64,000 bases of DNA from Asterias rubens (GCF_902459465.1 NC_047065.1:11629134-11693133), one strand, 5' to 3'. Positions 23,760 through 34,858 are shown, counted from the stretch's first letter. Program-made: numbers and translations. The notes: a model not told the origin generated them from the letters alone.

Positions 23760-24322
23760 TAATCATCGGTGGTGGTCCTATGCGATCGGTGATCAACTTT
23801 AGCGAGCGGTGATAAAACACGATCGGTGGTCCATTTTAGCGATCGGTCATGCATATTCATGATCGGTGATGGTATATAGCGATCGGTCACGCATATTCAC
23901 GACCGTTGATGGCTTTTTGCAATCGGTGGTCAACTTTAGTGATCGGTGGTGGCTTTTTGCAATCGGTCAACTTTAGCGATCCGTGGTGGCTTTTTGCAAT
24001 CGGTCAACGTTAGGGATCGGTGGTGGCTTTTTGCAGTTGGTCAACTTTAGGGATCGGTGATGGCTTTTTGCATGCGGTCAACTTTAGTGATCGGTGGTGG
24101 CTTTTTGCAATCATTCAACTTTAGTGATCGGTGGTGGCTTTTTGCAATCGGTCAACTTTAGTGATCGGTGGTGGCTTTTTGCAGTTGGTCAACTTTAGGG
24201 ATCGGTGATGGCTTTTTGCATGCGGTCAACTTTAGTGATCGGTGGTGGCTTTTTGCAATCATTCAACTTTAGTGATCGGTGGTGGCTTTTTGCAATCGGT
24301 CAACTTTAGTGATCGGTGGTGG
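23760..24322. repeat. Tandem arm of F2, 37-bp unit, left
   Basis: Unit GATCGGTGGTGGCTTTTTGC followed by AATCGGTCAACTTTAGT, about 12 regular copies after several variant units near the outer end (GATCGGTCATGCATATTCAT types). A five-unit block appears duplicated (24020-24110 resembles 24180-24270). Confidence 0.95.
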
Positions 24323-24885
24323 GCACTTTACTAGCAAGGACATGACGCTTGACCGGAAGAAGGCCAGCACTGGCCCAATTCTGGCTCAATATCATCAAGA
24401 TGACATTTGGCGTCATCTGCGCATGCGTCGGCTTTGAGGACGGTCGTCCCTCAATTTCTACGACAGTACTTGGGATGAATCTTCGTTGTGCTGAAAACGA
24501 CAACGTTTAGCTGAACAACCGTCGCAGAACCATCCGTCGTCGAAAACGAAAAGTCCCTACCATTTCCGGAAGACGACAACCAATTGTGGGACATAGATAA
24601 CCCTTCCACACCCTCTCCTACCCATTTGTTATTATTATTATCTTTTTAGAAAGAGCTGATTAATTTGATGTTTGTTGCGTTCCCCCTTACATAGTTATAA
24701 AATGGTACTCTTCTACAAATGTTTGGCAAGTCAGTCAACCCGCTGGTGAGTGTAATTTATTCCTCCATGGTGGTGTGAACTAGAAAATAACAACAACTAA
24801 TATCCACAATCTACCCAATCATAGGTTTTGAAGTAGGCCTGCACCGACCGGACGCAAAATTCGGATATCCCAAAATCCCATCACC
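24323..24885. other. Unique centre of F2
   Basis: About 560 bp between the two arms. Frames are short; none matches a family I know. The sequence is more GC-rich over 24323-24560 than over 24600-24885. Confidence 0.5.
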
Positions 24886-25600
24886 GGTTGCAAAATGTGA
24901 CCGATTGCAAAAAGCCACCACCGATCCCTAAAGTTGACTGATTGCAAAAAGCCACCTCCGATCCCTTAAGTTGACCGATTGCAAAAAACATCACCGATCC
25001 CTAAAGTTGACGATTGCAAAAAGCCACCACCGATCACTAAAGTTGACCGCATGCAAAAAGCCATCACCGATCCCTGAAGTTGACCGATTGCAAACAGCCA
25101 CCACCGATCACTAAAGTTGACCGATTGCAAAAAGCCACCACCGATCACTAAAGTTGACCGATTGCAAAAAGCCACCACCGATCACTAAAGTTGAATGATT
25201 GCAAAAAGCCACCACCGATCACTAAAGTTGACCGCATGCAAAAAGCCATCACCGATCCCTAAAGTTGACCAACTGCAAAAAGCCACCACCGATCCCTAAC
25301 GTTGACCGATTGCAAAAAGCCACCACGGATCGCTAAAGTTGACCGATTGCAAAAAGCCACCACCGATCACTAAAGTTGACCACCGATTGCAAAAAGCCAT
25401 CAACGGTCGTGAATATGCATGACCGATCGCTATATACCATCACCGATCATGAATATGCATGACCGATCGCTAAAATGGACCACCGATCGTGTTTTATCAC
25501 CGCTCGCTAAAGTTGATCACCGATCGCATAGGACCACCACCGATGACAAATTTGATCACCGGTTGCAAAAGACCATCACCGATGATTAAATGCCTCTTTG
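24886..25600. repeat. Tandem arm of F2, 37-bp unit, right (complement)
   Basis: Units CCACCACCGATCACTAAAGT then TGACCGATTGCAAAAAG mirror the left arm, including the variant units near the outer end (GAATATGCATGACCGATCGC), so the order of variants is inverted too. Confidence 0.95.
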
Positions 25601-25936
25601 GCGTTCCATAATAGTGAGCTGATACTTTACAGTTCTATGCTTCTTTTGTGGATTTTAAATGTATATTGGAGGCGCAAGTGAGTTGACGGCAAGTAGTAGG
25701 ACCCGATGGCAATACCTTGTTGTACCTCGTGTACACCGCGGTACACCAAGGTATTAACGCGTGTTAGAATACGAGGTCCTCCCTAAAATCGATAGCTCTA
25801 TATTGCTTGTTGCAAAGTAATTTTTTACGCTAACAATCATTTTGAGTAATTACCAATAGTGTTACTGCCTTACATTGCAGACTGAGGAACAGTGGATATA
25901 GAAACAACCTTTTTACTACAAAAATTGTGCTGGAAA

Positions 25937-28900
25937 ATGGCCGACTCCGGTGAGTCGAGCACGATTCACAATGTCCTGAGGAAGTACCAGCGGTATTTGA
26001 TGGTATACATTGCCTTTGTGGAGTTGTTCATCGTATGCGGACCTCTATACAACTACAGTATTCTGTTTTTGAGTTTCCAGAAAGAATTTCACACCAGTGC
26101 TGCTCTAACGGGTAAGTCGTTCTATTTTACTGAACACTGTTAACTCGTGCTCTCGCTCAAGTGTAGGCATCTGGTACAATTCTACAATCTCCACGTGTGG
26201 CGTGCCATGCCGTAGCGGTTAAAGGCACTGTGGATATTCTTGTTAAGTTACTCAAAATAATTGTTGGCATAAAAACTTACTTGTAAAAGCAGTGGGGAGC
26301 TGTTGGGTGTACGAAACATTTTGAGAAACGGTTCCCTAGTAACGTAGTTTTCGAAAAAAAAGAAGGGGTTCGCCCCGATGTTCGCTGGTTCGATTTGCAG
26401 CATATTGCGCCACAGAACCTTGGACACCACACATGGTGATATAGAGAGTAAGTGATTTCATAATGCAAACTTACTCCAACATACCTTACAGGAATGTTTC
26501 CTTTTGACCTAAGATAATTATAGTTTCCAGAAAAGATTGGCACTCACAAAACCGGGCCTCATTTGTGGTAGTTTTAAGTAAAAATTTAATAGAAGTAAAG
26601 TAACAGAATCCAGACCTTATCTCACGTCCATCAGCCATGTACAAACAGTTTTATGCATTGAGTGAACGTAAAAATTCGTGCTTTCATCACGATTAGTTTT
26701 AGTTTTATTAGACTTTACACTGGCATAAAAAATAAATTACAAATCGATACATAAACATACAAAGAAGCAAAACAGAAAAAATAATACCAAGCCATTGAGT
26801 GACAAGGATGAATAGGTGACCAGCCGTCGATTTCACAAAACTCTTCCTAACTTAAGACTAATCTTAGGACTTAGGACGAGTCCCAACCCTGCACTGTAGC
26901 ATGCAGACCTTAAGATTAATCCTAAGTTAGGACGAGTTACTCGTCGTAACTCGAGATAAGACGAGTCCTAACTCTTTGTGAAATCGACGGCCAGCACCTC
27001 CACAAAGCCTTCCTGCCACATCTGAAAAAATATCCACCTTCTCTCCTATGTTTTCGGTCCGGAGTTTTGTGCATTCTGGCTTCGTTTGCAGCGCTCCAAA
27101 TTACAAGCGTTTCCAGTAGTTCAGATGCAAATTAATCTCTTCATTTATTCTGTTTCCAAAACATGAATGCAGGATGGGTTGGGTCAATCGCCAACGCGAT
27201 CTTCGGTATTTGTGGCCCGTTTTGTGCACCTCTTATACTTCGCTTTGGTCTCCGCACAATTACTCTGGTTTCTTCAGTGATGTTTTCAATTGGACTGGCA
27301 GCAACGTCATTTGTTCCATCTCTAGTTTATGCACACATTACGTTTGGAATCTTGGTTGGTGTCGGGGCAGGTACAGTGTGCCAAGCCGTGATGACGCTGG
27401 TGATTGACTGGTTCCCTGGAAAGGACTGCGCCCGTGGGACGTCAATGGCAGTAGTCGGGACGTCTTTCTGTAAGTATCCATAAACCAAACGTTAAACAAA
27501 TTGGCGTGTCGTGGCCAAGTGGTTAAGAGCACCCAACTCAAGTTCTGGTGTTTCTGATAAGCAGGGTGCGGGTTTGAGTCCCCGTGACACTTAGAATACA
27601 CTTAGCCATAGCTGCGTCCTTCGGATGGGACGTTAAGCCGTTGGTTTTGTGTGTTTGAAAATGCACGTAAAATAACACAGTGCCCGTTAAGAGAAGGGGT
27701 TCGCCTTGTTGTTCCTGGTTTGATTGGCTGCATATTGCGCTACAGCACATTGTAGTAAAATAGTCAACACGATGCTCCAGTACATAATTGTCAGAAAATA
27801 CTGAAAACGCGTAGGGATCTTACGGTGATATTGTGCTGTTTGAGAACGGTTAATTAGTTAATGTATGCATTTATGTAAAGTGCACAAGAGTCCATGTTGG
27901 GACGTTGTAGCAGAACCCTGCCATTCAATAACTTGCACTGCGTATCTCATGTACTAGTCATGTAACGAGAGATATAAGTAAGAGCAATAACTCAGTCTTG
28001 TAGATGGTCTTAGAGATTATGTTTCATTTTTCCAGGGGTGGACCCATAAATATTTGTTCAATATTGTATTATTACTACACGACGGACCAAGGCTGGTTTG
28101 TGTAGGAGTCAATTCCCTTGAGACAGTGGACCGGTCTATGTTGTAATCACTCCAGCGGATGAACGACCTTGCCCTGGCCACTTCTGCTTTAAAAGTCACA
28201 GACGCATTCTCTCGGAAATAGGGGGAAGTTGTATTTTACCTAGTAGGTTTAAAACCAGAGTAATTGGGGGGGAAAAAATAGCAATGCTTATGTTATTATA
28301 CTACACCGAGGGATGTACCTATTTGTATCAATCCCCAAACAGCCAATTAATGATAGGCGATTTGAACGCGAAATGCCCCTTTAAGAAGATTGGGCCAAAA
28401 TATTCAATCATTTACCTACTCAGCAAAATGTGGTACTGCAACATACAATTCCTATGAAAATGGTGACAAGAAATCACAGATTAAACGTTGTTTCTTATTT
28501 TCTCACAATAATTCATTTCCGTCTCTTCTTTTACTTTACTTTTCACCATGACAGGCGTACTCACATTTGCGCCTTTGTTCAACACGCTTACATCAGCATA
28601 CGGCTGGCGAAACGCTCTACGCATTGTCAGTGGTGGGAGTTTGGTGATAACTTTAGTTCATGGCTGTTTCATTGTTGAACCGGCACAAGTTGAAACTTCG
28701 AAGAGCATTACCGAAGAAGGAGGGAGCTACAAAATGGTGGAGACCAACACTGGGGAGAAGGACGACGGTGATCAGCCGCGTGACGTCACAGAGACTGTAG
28801 GGAAGAGAATTTATAAACTTCTCCATCAATCTGAAGCTTGGCTGTGGCTCACAGCTGGTGTTCTCTACAACATTGGATGGACTTTTGTCACAATTAATTT

Positions 28901-31900
28901 CGTAAGAGACAGAGGTTAAAGGCAGTGGACACTATTGGTAATTACTCAAAATAATGATTAGCATAAAACCTTTCTTGGTGACAAGTAATGGGGAGAGGTT
29001 GATGGTATAAACCATTGTGAGAAACGGCTCCCTCTGAAGTGCCATAGTTTTCGAGAAAGGAGTAATTTTCCACGAATTTGATTTCGAGACCTCAGATTTA
29101 GAACTTGAGGTCTCGAAATCAACCATCTTAACGCACACAACTTCGTGTGACAAGGGTGTTTTATTCTTTTATTATTATGGCGCAAGTTCGATGACCGATT
29201 GAGCTCAAATTTTCACATGCTTGTTATTTTATGCATATGTTGAGATACACCAATTGTAAAGGCTAGAATTTGACAATTACCAATATTGTCCAATGCCTTT
29301 AAGATAAAAAGTAAAACAATTATAAATACATGTTGCAAAACTCCACGAAGTGCTCTGCTTAAACCCTAGACTTGATTCAAGTCCCGTTCTCATGCGAGAG
29401 GTCCCTGTATCCACCGTCAAAATGTAGCTCTGTGGTCCTGCGGCACAGGTTAGGGAGTTTTCTGATGTCAGGCGATGCGAATGAAAGTGAAAAAAGGGAT
29501 GTAACGGGATTAGGACTTGAGTCAAGTCTACGCAAATCCGTACTTCCGTGACCATTTTTGTCCCAACTGCATTGCGTTTTAAGTGCACACGGTGTTTTTC
29601 TTCGGGTGATACGGCTATAAACAGTATGTTTACCCTAGCTTAAAAAGCTCCGTTTTCGGTTTCTTTGTAACAAATTCAGAATTTTGCGTAGATGACGTTG
29701 ACGCTATCGTTAATAAATCTATTTTTCGCACAATAGACGAACGCGATTGCCAATTGGGTTTCTACAACCTCGTTCCCATGGGTTATTTGCCTCGCCGTGC
29801 TGTTTTTGTCACAGCATGCCTTGCTCGCTCCGCTTATGGACTAGCCAATGTACTTTCAAGGGTTTCAAACAATAGACCATTACCATGCTGCCTCCATCTT
29901 GGTCAGTCATGTTCATCGTGTCAAATAATAATTATTATTATAAATGCTGATAATCATTTTGCAAATTGGAACCAAACTACTTTACTCTTCCGGCCTCGGT
30001 TTGGTAACATTGATATCAAAGGATTTGATAATTTCAAAATGGCTGCACCAAAGGTCTATTTAGTGTCTCAACTTGACTGTGACAGTCCCGAGCAGAATTG
30101 AACCTTTGCAAGACTGACACTTATAGAAAAAAGAAAGGGTGTGGTCCTGTCTCTATGCTTTTAACGAAGGGCGTGGCCCTTTTTCCAAGGGTGCGGTCCT
30201 GTCTCTATGCTTATAACGAATAATTATTATTAACCTTTCAAATTATGTTTCATTTCCCCTTGACAGGCGAGCTTTATGGAGTACGACCTGCACTTCACGG
30301 CTAAACAGATTTCAATTACTTTTGTTATCTTTGCTGTCGGTGAAATTGTTGGGAAATGTTGCTTCTCTGCCTTCGGAGGCCGTATTCCTTTCCTGAAACT
30401 GTACTGTGTAGCTGCCGGTAGCTTACTCGGTGGAGCTGCCTCTGGTGTAATGATACTACTTCGGACAGTTCCCCTCATGTATACAGTCGCAGCATGTGAG
30501 TAGTTCAAGCAGTTTAAACATTCTTAGAGCTACTCAAGCACAAAACGCAGATAAGCACAGTATAATTTTGCTTACCAGAGTATAATACTATCCAAACTAC
30601 CATGTCACAATGTACAATCATCTGTGGCTGTTATTCGGCGTGTTTCTGCTTATGAAGAAAGGTCCGGAATAAATAGGTTGGCACTTGTTTTTAAAGCCAT
30701 TAATACACTTTCGGTACAGAAAAGAAGAAAAAAAGTTCACAGATTTACAAATAACTTACAGGGTTTACAGAAGGTAATGGTGAAAGACTTCTCTTGAAAT
30801 ATTATTATTCCATGAAATGCTTTACTTTTTGAGAAAACATTAAAACAATATCAATTCTCGATAGCGAGAATTACGGATTTATCTTAAACGCATGTCATGA
30901 CACGGCGAAACGTGGGGAAACAAGAGTGGGTTTTCCCGTTATTTTCTCCTGACTCCGATGACCGGTTGAGCCTAAAAATTTTCACAGGTTTGTTATAATA
31001 ATATTAAAGTTGTTATACACGAAGTGTGGGACTTGGACAAAATACTGTTTACTGAAAGTGTATAATGGCTTTAAGAAATTTAGTGTGAAAGTTTGATCGC
31101 TTTACACGGGCTGAATGGGGTTGATTCTACAGACGGCGCTATATCCACGAAATTATAATCTTATTCCGCACTGGAATCCGACCCATTGAAGTCATTTTAG
31201 GGTGAGCTTGACCGGGAAGCAAGCATATAATGTTTACTTGCAACTTAAATTTTGCCTCCGTTTGTCAAATTAATGTCACGAGTAATTTCGACACAGATTC
31301 CGGTGTGGCAGAAGATTATTCTCTGTGCCCCCCCCCCCCACCCCACTCGGAGATTCTGTGCCCCCCCCCCCCCTGCCCCCATTATAGCAAACTGTGTTAA
31401 AACTTCTCCCGGTATTACCGCCCTCTTTTGAATAATCCTCCTCAAGCTTACATTAATTTCCCGTATGGGTAACCGAATGTCCTGCGGACATAATTCACGG
31501 TCCCACGGTTACACCGGCTAATACTGACCGAGAAAATGGGTCAGGTCCCACGGTTACACCGGCTAATACTGACCGAGAAAATGGGTCAGGTCCTACGGTT
31601 ACACCGGCTAATACTGACCGAGAAAATGGGTCAGGTCCCACCGGTTACACCGGCTAATACTGACCGAGAAAATGGGTCAGGTCCCACGGTTACACCGGCT
31701 AATACTGACCGAGAAAATGGGTCAGGTCCTACGGTTACACCGGCTAATACTGACCGAGAAAATGGGTCAGGTCCCACGGTTACACCGGCAAATACTGACC
31801 GAGAAAATGGGTCAGGTCCCACGGTTACACCGGCTAATACTGACCGAGAAAATGGGTCGGGTCCTACACGGTACCCGAAATCAGTGTCATTTCTGACCAG

Positions 31901-33476
31901 GAATTTTATGTGTAAAGAAAGTGGACAAAATTGGTAACAATAACTAGTCTTCACCAGTTGGTGTATCTCAGCATATGCATTAAATGACAAACCTGTAAAA
32001 ATTTGAGGTAAATCGGTCGACGAAGTTGCGAGATAATAATGAAAGAAAAACGTCCTTGTCACACGAAGTTGTGTGCTTTCTGATGCTTGATTTCGAGACC
32101 TCAATTTTAGAATTTGAGGTATCGAAATCAAATTCGTGGAAAATTACCTTTTCTCGAAAACTACGTCACTTCAGAGGGAGCTGTTTCTCACAATGTTTTA
32201 TAATTATCAACCTATCCCCATCACTCGTAATGATGATTATTTTGATGATATTTATTTTGAGTCAATACCAAATAGTGTCCACTTCCTTTAATGTTTCTTT
32301 TATTCGTTTGTAGTAATGGGCCTGTTCCGTTCTGCATGCTTCACGATGGCCTACACAACTGTCCAAGAGCTCTTTGGGGAATATGGTGCAGACATTGTTG
32401 TTATGTTTACGCACGCACCTTATGCCTTTGGGGTTCTTATTGGTGCACCGATTTCAGGTATTATTATTGTTATGAATAATTGTTGAGTCATCTCCGTGAC
32501 GGACATAGACCCTGTAGATTGCGATCACTGTGGTACGTTTGTGTGGCTCCTAAAAAATAGCCAGAGCCCTAAGCGTAGCCTGGCTTAACAACAGACGGCC
32601 AATCAATATGGGTCGGTGGTCAAACACAGTCTAACCGGCGCTCTGTGTTTAGGCTTAGAAAGACGAAAATAGTTTGATTCATTCATTAATTCATTTTTAT
32701 AAATAAAATTAAAAAACTGGTAGCACAACGCTGAGTGATGTGGCATTACAAGGTAAAAGTATTGAAAAACATGCACAGACAAAAAGATACCAAAGATTCA
32801 CCACTACGGGGGTTCAGGGGAACATTAAAACAAAGAGGACCCAAAATAGACAAAAAGATGACAATTGTCTGTTTAAGTAGGACATTTGCATGGTAAAAAA
32901 AAGGGATTAGGTTTGCGCTTACACCATGTAATGATTATCTCTACATGAGTTGGGATTGTTCTGAAAAGAGCCGTAGGTTTCAACTCGACGTTTCGATCAG
33001 TATGCCCTGATCGTCGTCTGGAGAAAAAAAAAACATTTGTCAGACATAGTCCCACACAACGTGCTGAATAGAAAAAAGGTCCATTCAAATGTCTGAAGAT
33101 ATAACTTGTTCCAAGTTTTGCGATTTTCTTTTTTAACAAAGATCACATACTCTTGACCATTATAAATTGATAAGCTGCTTTTTAAAGCATCAGCATTTCT
33201 GTACAGTACTTTGTTTTGTTGATAGGTGTTGTCATTAGCCAGCTTCATTTTTCACAGTGCTTATAACATATTTGTTTTAATTTTGTTTCAGGAGTTCTTT
33301 ACGACTTGACCGGAGACTATACACTGAGCTTGCTTACAGTACTGGCAACATTCGCATGTTCTGTTGGTTTGATGCTAGCAATACCAGTCCGTAGACGGAT
33401 TAAATTGAGGTTGAAAAAAACAAGGATACCCAAAGAAGAAACAACCGAAAAGTGCCTTGAACTTGCCAATGCATAG
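25937..33476 (+). CDS. MFS monocarboxylate-transporter-like protein (SLC16 type), 458 aa, six coding exons
   Basis: Exons 25937-26111, 27173-27469, 28555-28901, 30267-30495, 32314-32457 and 33292-33476 all have GT/AG ends and join in phase to TAG. Start ATG (MADSGESS) follows an acceptor at 25880, so the first exon shown probably begins at 25881 with a short 5' UTR. The protein has about 12 hydrophobic spans. TM1 is residues 21-45; exon 2 gives WVGSIANAIFGICGPF and later WFPGKDCARGTSM, the SLC16 pattern after TM4; exon 3 ends the first half, then a charged 60-residue loop (EETNTGEKDDGD-like) before TM7, as usual in this family; exon 5 ends GVLIGAPIS and exon 6 starts GVLYDLTGDY, also typical. 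The family moves monocarboxylates, thyroid hormones or other small acids with protons across the plasma membrane. The conserved DGGWGW-type motif before TM1 is absent, so the substrate cannot be inferred. Confidence 0.9.
26220..26445. mobile_element. T1 remnant fused to a SINE tail, in transporter intron 1
   Basis: TTAAAGGCACTGTGGATATT to GTAGTTTTCGAAAAAAAAG is the left half of a diverged T1. It passes directly into GGGGTTCGCCCCGATG ... GCAGCATATTGCGCCACAG, which matches the tail of the SINE at 27506-27755. Confidence 0.65.
26822..26993. mobile_element. MITE family G, complete
   Basis: Ends GCCGTCGATTTCACAAA and TTTGTGAAATCGACGGC are perfect inverted repeats; the interior alternates CTTAAGACTAATC, GGACGAGTCC and TTAGGACGAGT words. 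Lies in transporter intron 1. Confidence 0.9.
27506..27755 (+). mobile_element. tRNA-derived SINE
   Basis: The first 85 nt resemble a tRNA gene of the long-variable-arm (Ser/Leu) type: A-box GTGGCCAAGTGGTTAAGAGC, B-box GGTTTGAGTCC, and ends GTGTC/GACAC that pair. The body continues with CCTTCGGATGGGACGTTAAG and ends near GCATATTGCGCTACAGCAC. Lies in transporter intron 2. It is a SINE head rather than a working tRNA, since the anticodon region does not fold well. Confidence 0.75.
28916..29302. mobile_element. MITE family T1, 14 bp after a splice donor
   Basis: TTAA at 28916 and 29299; ends AGGCAGTGGACACTATTGG and CCAATATTGTCCAATGCCT. The donor of transporter exon 3 is at 28902, so only GTAAGAGACAGAGG separates exon and element. 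Confidence 0.9.
29367..29530. mobile_element. Small foldback MITE (TAGACTTGATTCAAGTCCCG)
   Basis: TAGACTTGATTCAAGTCCCG at the left pairs with ACTTGAGTCAAGTCTA at the right with a spacer containing AACGGGATT. Each end is itself palindromic. A solo end is at 7265-7290. Confidence 0.65.
30691..31074. mobile_element. MITE family T2 in transporter intron 4
   Basis: TTAA at 30691 and 31071; ends AGCCATTAATACACTTTCGG and TGAAAGTGTATAATGGCT; core TTCTCGATAGCGAGAA. Confidence 0.9.
31499..31862. repeat. Minisatellite, 45-bp unit, 8 copies, intronic
   Basis: Unit starts GGTCCCACGGTTACACCGGC and ends ACTGACCGAGAAAATGGGTCA. Copies are over 95% alike, with CCC/CCT variation and one single-base insertion. 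The unit is a multiple of three, which creates long false reading frames on both strands. Confidence 0.95.
31912..32291. mobile_element. MITE family T1, 22 bp before a splice acceptor
   Basis: Left end diverged (AAAGAAAGTGGACAAAATTGG), right end AAATAGTGTCCACTTCCTTTAA with TTAA at 32288. The acceptor of transporter exon 5 is at 32313, so the polypyrimidine tract starts right after the element. Confidence 0.85.
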
Positions 33477-33695
33477 ACTTGAACAAGTCTTGATCAACCA
33501 AACATCGTAGCAATTTTGTTTTATGCAAGTCGCCAGACACACGAAGGCCTGAGAGTCACTCTATGTGTGTGCGCTACAAACAAACTGTTTTTATCCCCTT
33601 ATATTCCATACGGAAGTATGCTTGGGTATCATCCATCAGAAGCCTGGCTCGTAGAGCAGAAAACACTGCCTCCCAAACTTGTGCAAAGCGATCAT

Positions 33696-34053
33696 GGTGA
33701 AAGGGTCTATGTACTTTTTGTAGGACAAAAAACACAATGTCCACAGATTGACACTAAACTTACGCAGTTTGAAGATAACGGTGGTATAGAAAGTTTCCCT
33801 GGAAATATTACTTGCTGAGGTGCTGTAGTTTTTTAGAAATCGGTAAAAGAATGTCATGAAAATGATCATGAGACGAAAATTATTTTAGAATGTAAAAGCG
33901 TATTTTCATGACATTGTTTTACTCATTTCTTAAAAACTGCAGCACTAATTTTAAGGTACGCTTTCTTCTATCATTATCTTCAACGGGTGTAAGTATGAAT
34001 GTAAATCAGTGGAAATTGTGTTTTGTATTACAAAAAGTACCTAAATCCTTTAA
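33696..34053. mobile_element. MITE family T4
   Basis: Begins AAGGGTCTATGTACTTTTTG, ends AAAAAGTACCTAAATCCTTTAA (TTAA 34050). The centre is a hairpin of TCATGAAAATGATCATGAGA type. Lies 220 bp after the transporter stop codon. Confidence 0.85.
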
Positions 34054-34062
34054 GTGTCTCGC

Positions 34063-34420
34063 TTAAAGGATTTGGGTACTTTTTCAAAATGTCCACAGAT
34101 TTACATAAAACTTACAGGGTTTGAAGATAATGATGGTGGAAAGCTTCCCTTCAAATATGACTTACTGAGGTGCTGTAGTTTTTGAGAAATGAGTAAAACA
34201 ATGTCATGAAAATACGTTTTTACATGCTCATAATTTTCGTCTCATGATACGAAAATTATTTTCATGACAATGTTTTACTCATTTCTCAAAAACTACAGCA
34301 CCTCAGCACGTAGTATTTTCAGGGAAGCTTTCTACTATCCTTTTCTTCAAACTGTGTAAGTTTGGTGTAAATCTGTGGCATTGTGTTTTTTGTCCTACAA
34401 AAAGTACATAGACCCTTTAA
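34063..34420. mobile_element. MITE family T4, second copy in tandem 9 bp away
   Basis: TTAA at 34063 and 34417. Starts AGGATTTGGGTACTTTTTC and ends AAAAAGTACATAGACCCT. It is inverted relative to the previous copy. Confidence 0.85.
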
Positions 34421-34423
34421 GGA

Positions 34424-34512
34424 CACAAGAGTCATGACCGGGACTCGAACTTATACTCTGCTGATCAGAAACACCGCAGTACGAATCTGGATCTGTTAAC
34501 CGCTATGTATTT
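34424..34512 (-). mobile_element. tRNA-like SINE head
   Basis: On the minus strand, AGCGGTTAACAGATCC, GTTTCTGATCAGCAGAG and GTTCGAGTCCCGGTCATGAC give the variable arm and B-box of the same Ser/Leu-like SINE head seen at 27506. Confidence 0.6.
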
Positions 34513-34768
34513 TTTAATGGAGATTGCACTGTCTAGTTCTCTGTAACTTTTGACATGATGAAAGGGTGTACATCTCAAAACTTGTCCCAGCTTTTACTTT
34601 CATAACTCTTTGAGTTATGTGGAAATTAAGACACAAAATGTCAACTTTCTCATAATGATCAGTGCATGCAGTATCTTGCCTGCCAGAAAATCGAAAGAAT
34701 GTGCAAGGTCAAACTTATTGTGAACAAAGGTAACATGGTCTACGTACCCATCTTACCGGTATATCAAG

Positions 34769-34858
34769 TACAATACAATACAATACAATACAATACAATA
34801 CAATACAATACAATACAATACAATACAATACAATACAATACAATACAATACAATACAA
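34769..34858. repeat. (CAATA)n microsatellite, about 18 units
   Basis: Uninterrupted five-base repeat from ACAATACAATA to AATACAAAAAGG. It may be the tail of a degraded non-LTR element, but no body was recognised upstream. Confidence 0.95.

Larger units (their letters stand above)
23738..25610. mobile_element. Array-ended foldback element F2 (TATGGAACGCC...GGCGTTCCATA)
   Basis: Perfect inverted termini TATGGAACGCCAAAGAGGCA. ATAGTG sits directly outside both ends (23732-23737 and 25611-25616): a clean 6-bp target duplication. Removing F2 restores the right end of F1 followed by GTGAGC, so F2 inserted into the F1 boundary later. Terminal repeats are about 600-700 bp each and made of 37-bp tandem units. 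The centre, 24323-24885, has no recognised protein. Confidence 0.9.
19666..25703. repeat. Outer inverted pair enclosing the tandem-array nest
   Basis: A 26-bp sequence at 19666-19691 (GGTCCTACTACTTGCCGTCA then ACTCAC) recurs as its exact complement at 25678-25703. On the left its last part is repeated three times (CTTGCCGTCAACTCA at about 19677, 19695 and, diverged, 19712), so this pair too has tandem structure. It encloses both array-ended elements with 310 and 62 bp to spare. Confidence 0.75.

Noticed and set aside
23760-25600. CRISPR-like array of regular repeats
   Set aside because: Units are contiguous tandem copies without unique spacers, arranged as mirrored arms of a transposon in a eukaryotic genome.
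29754-30101. Possible extra transporter exon (frame of 115 codons)
   Set aside because: Exons 3 and 4 join in phase and give continuous MFS sequence without it; the frame has no transporter-like spans.
31536-32131. Frames of 74-166 codons across the 45-bp repeat on both strands
   Set aside because: Unit length divisible by three produces them; they overlap on opposite strands and lie in an intron.
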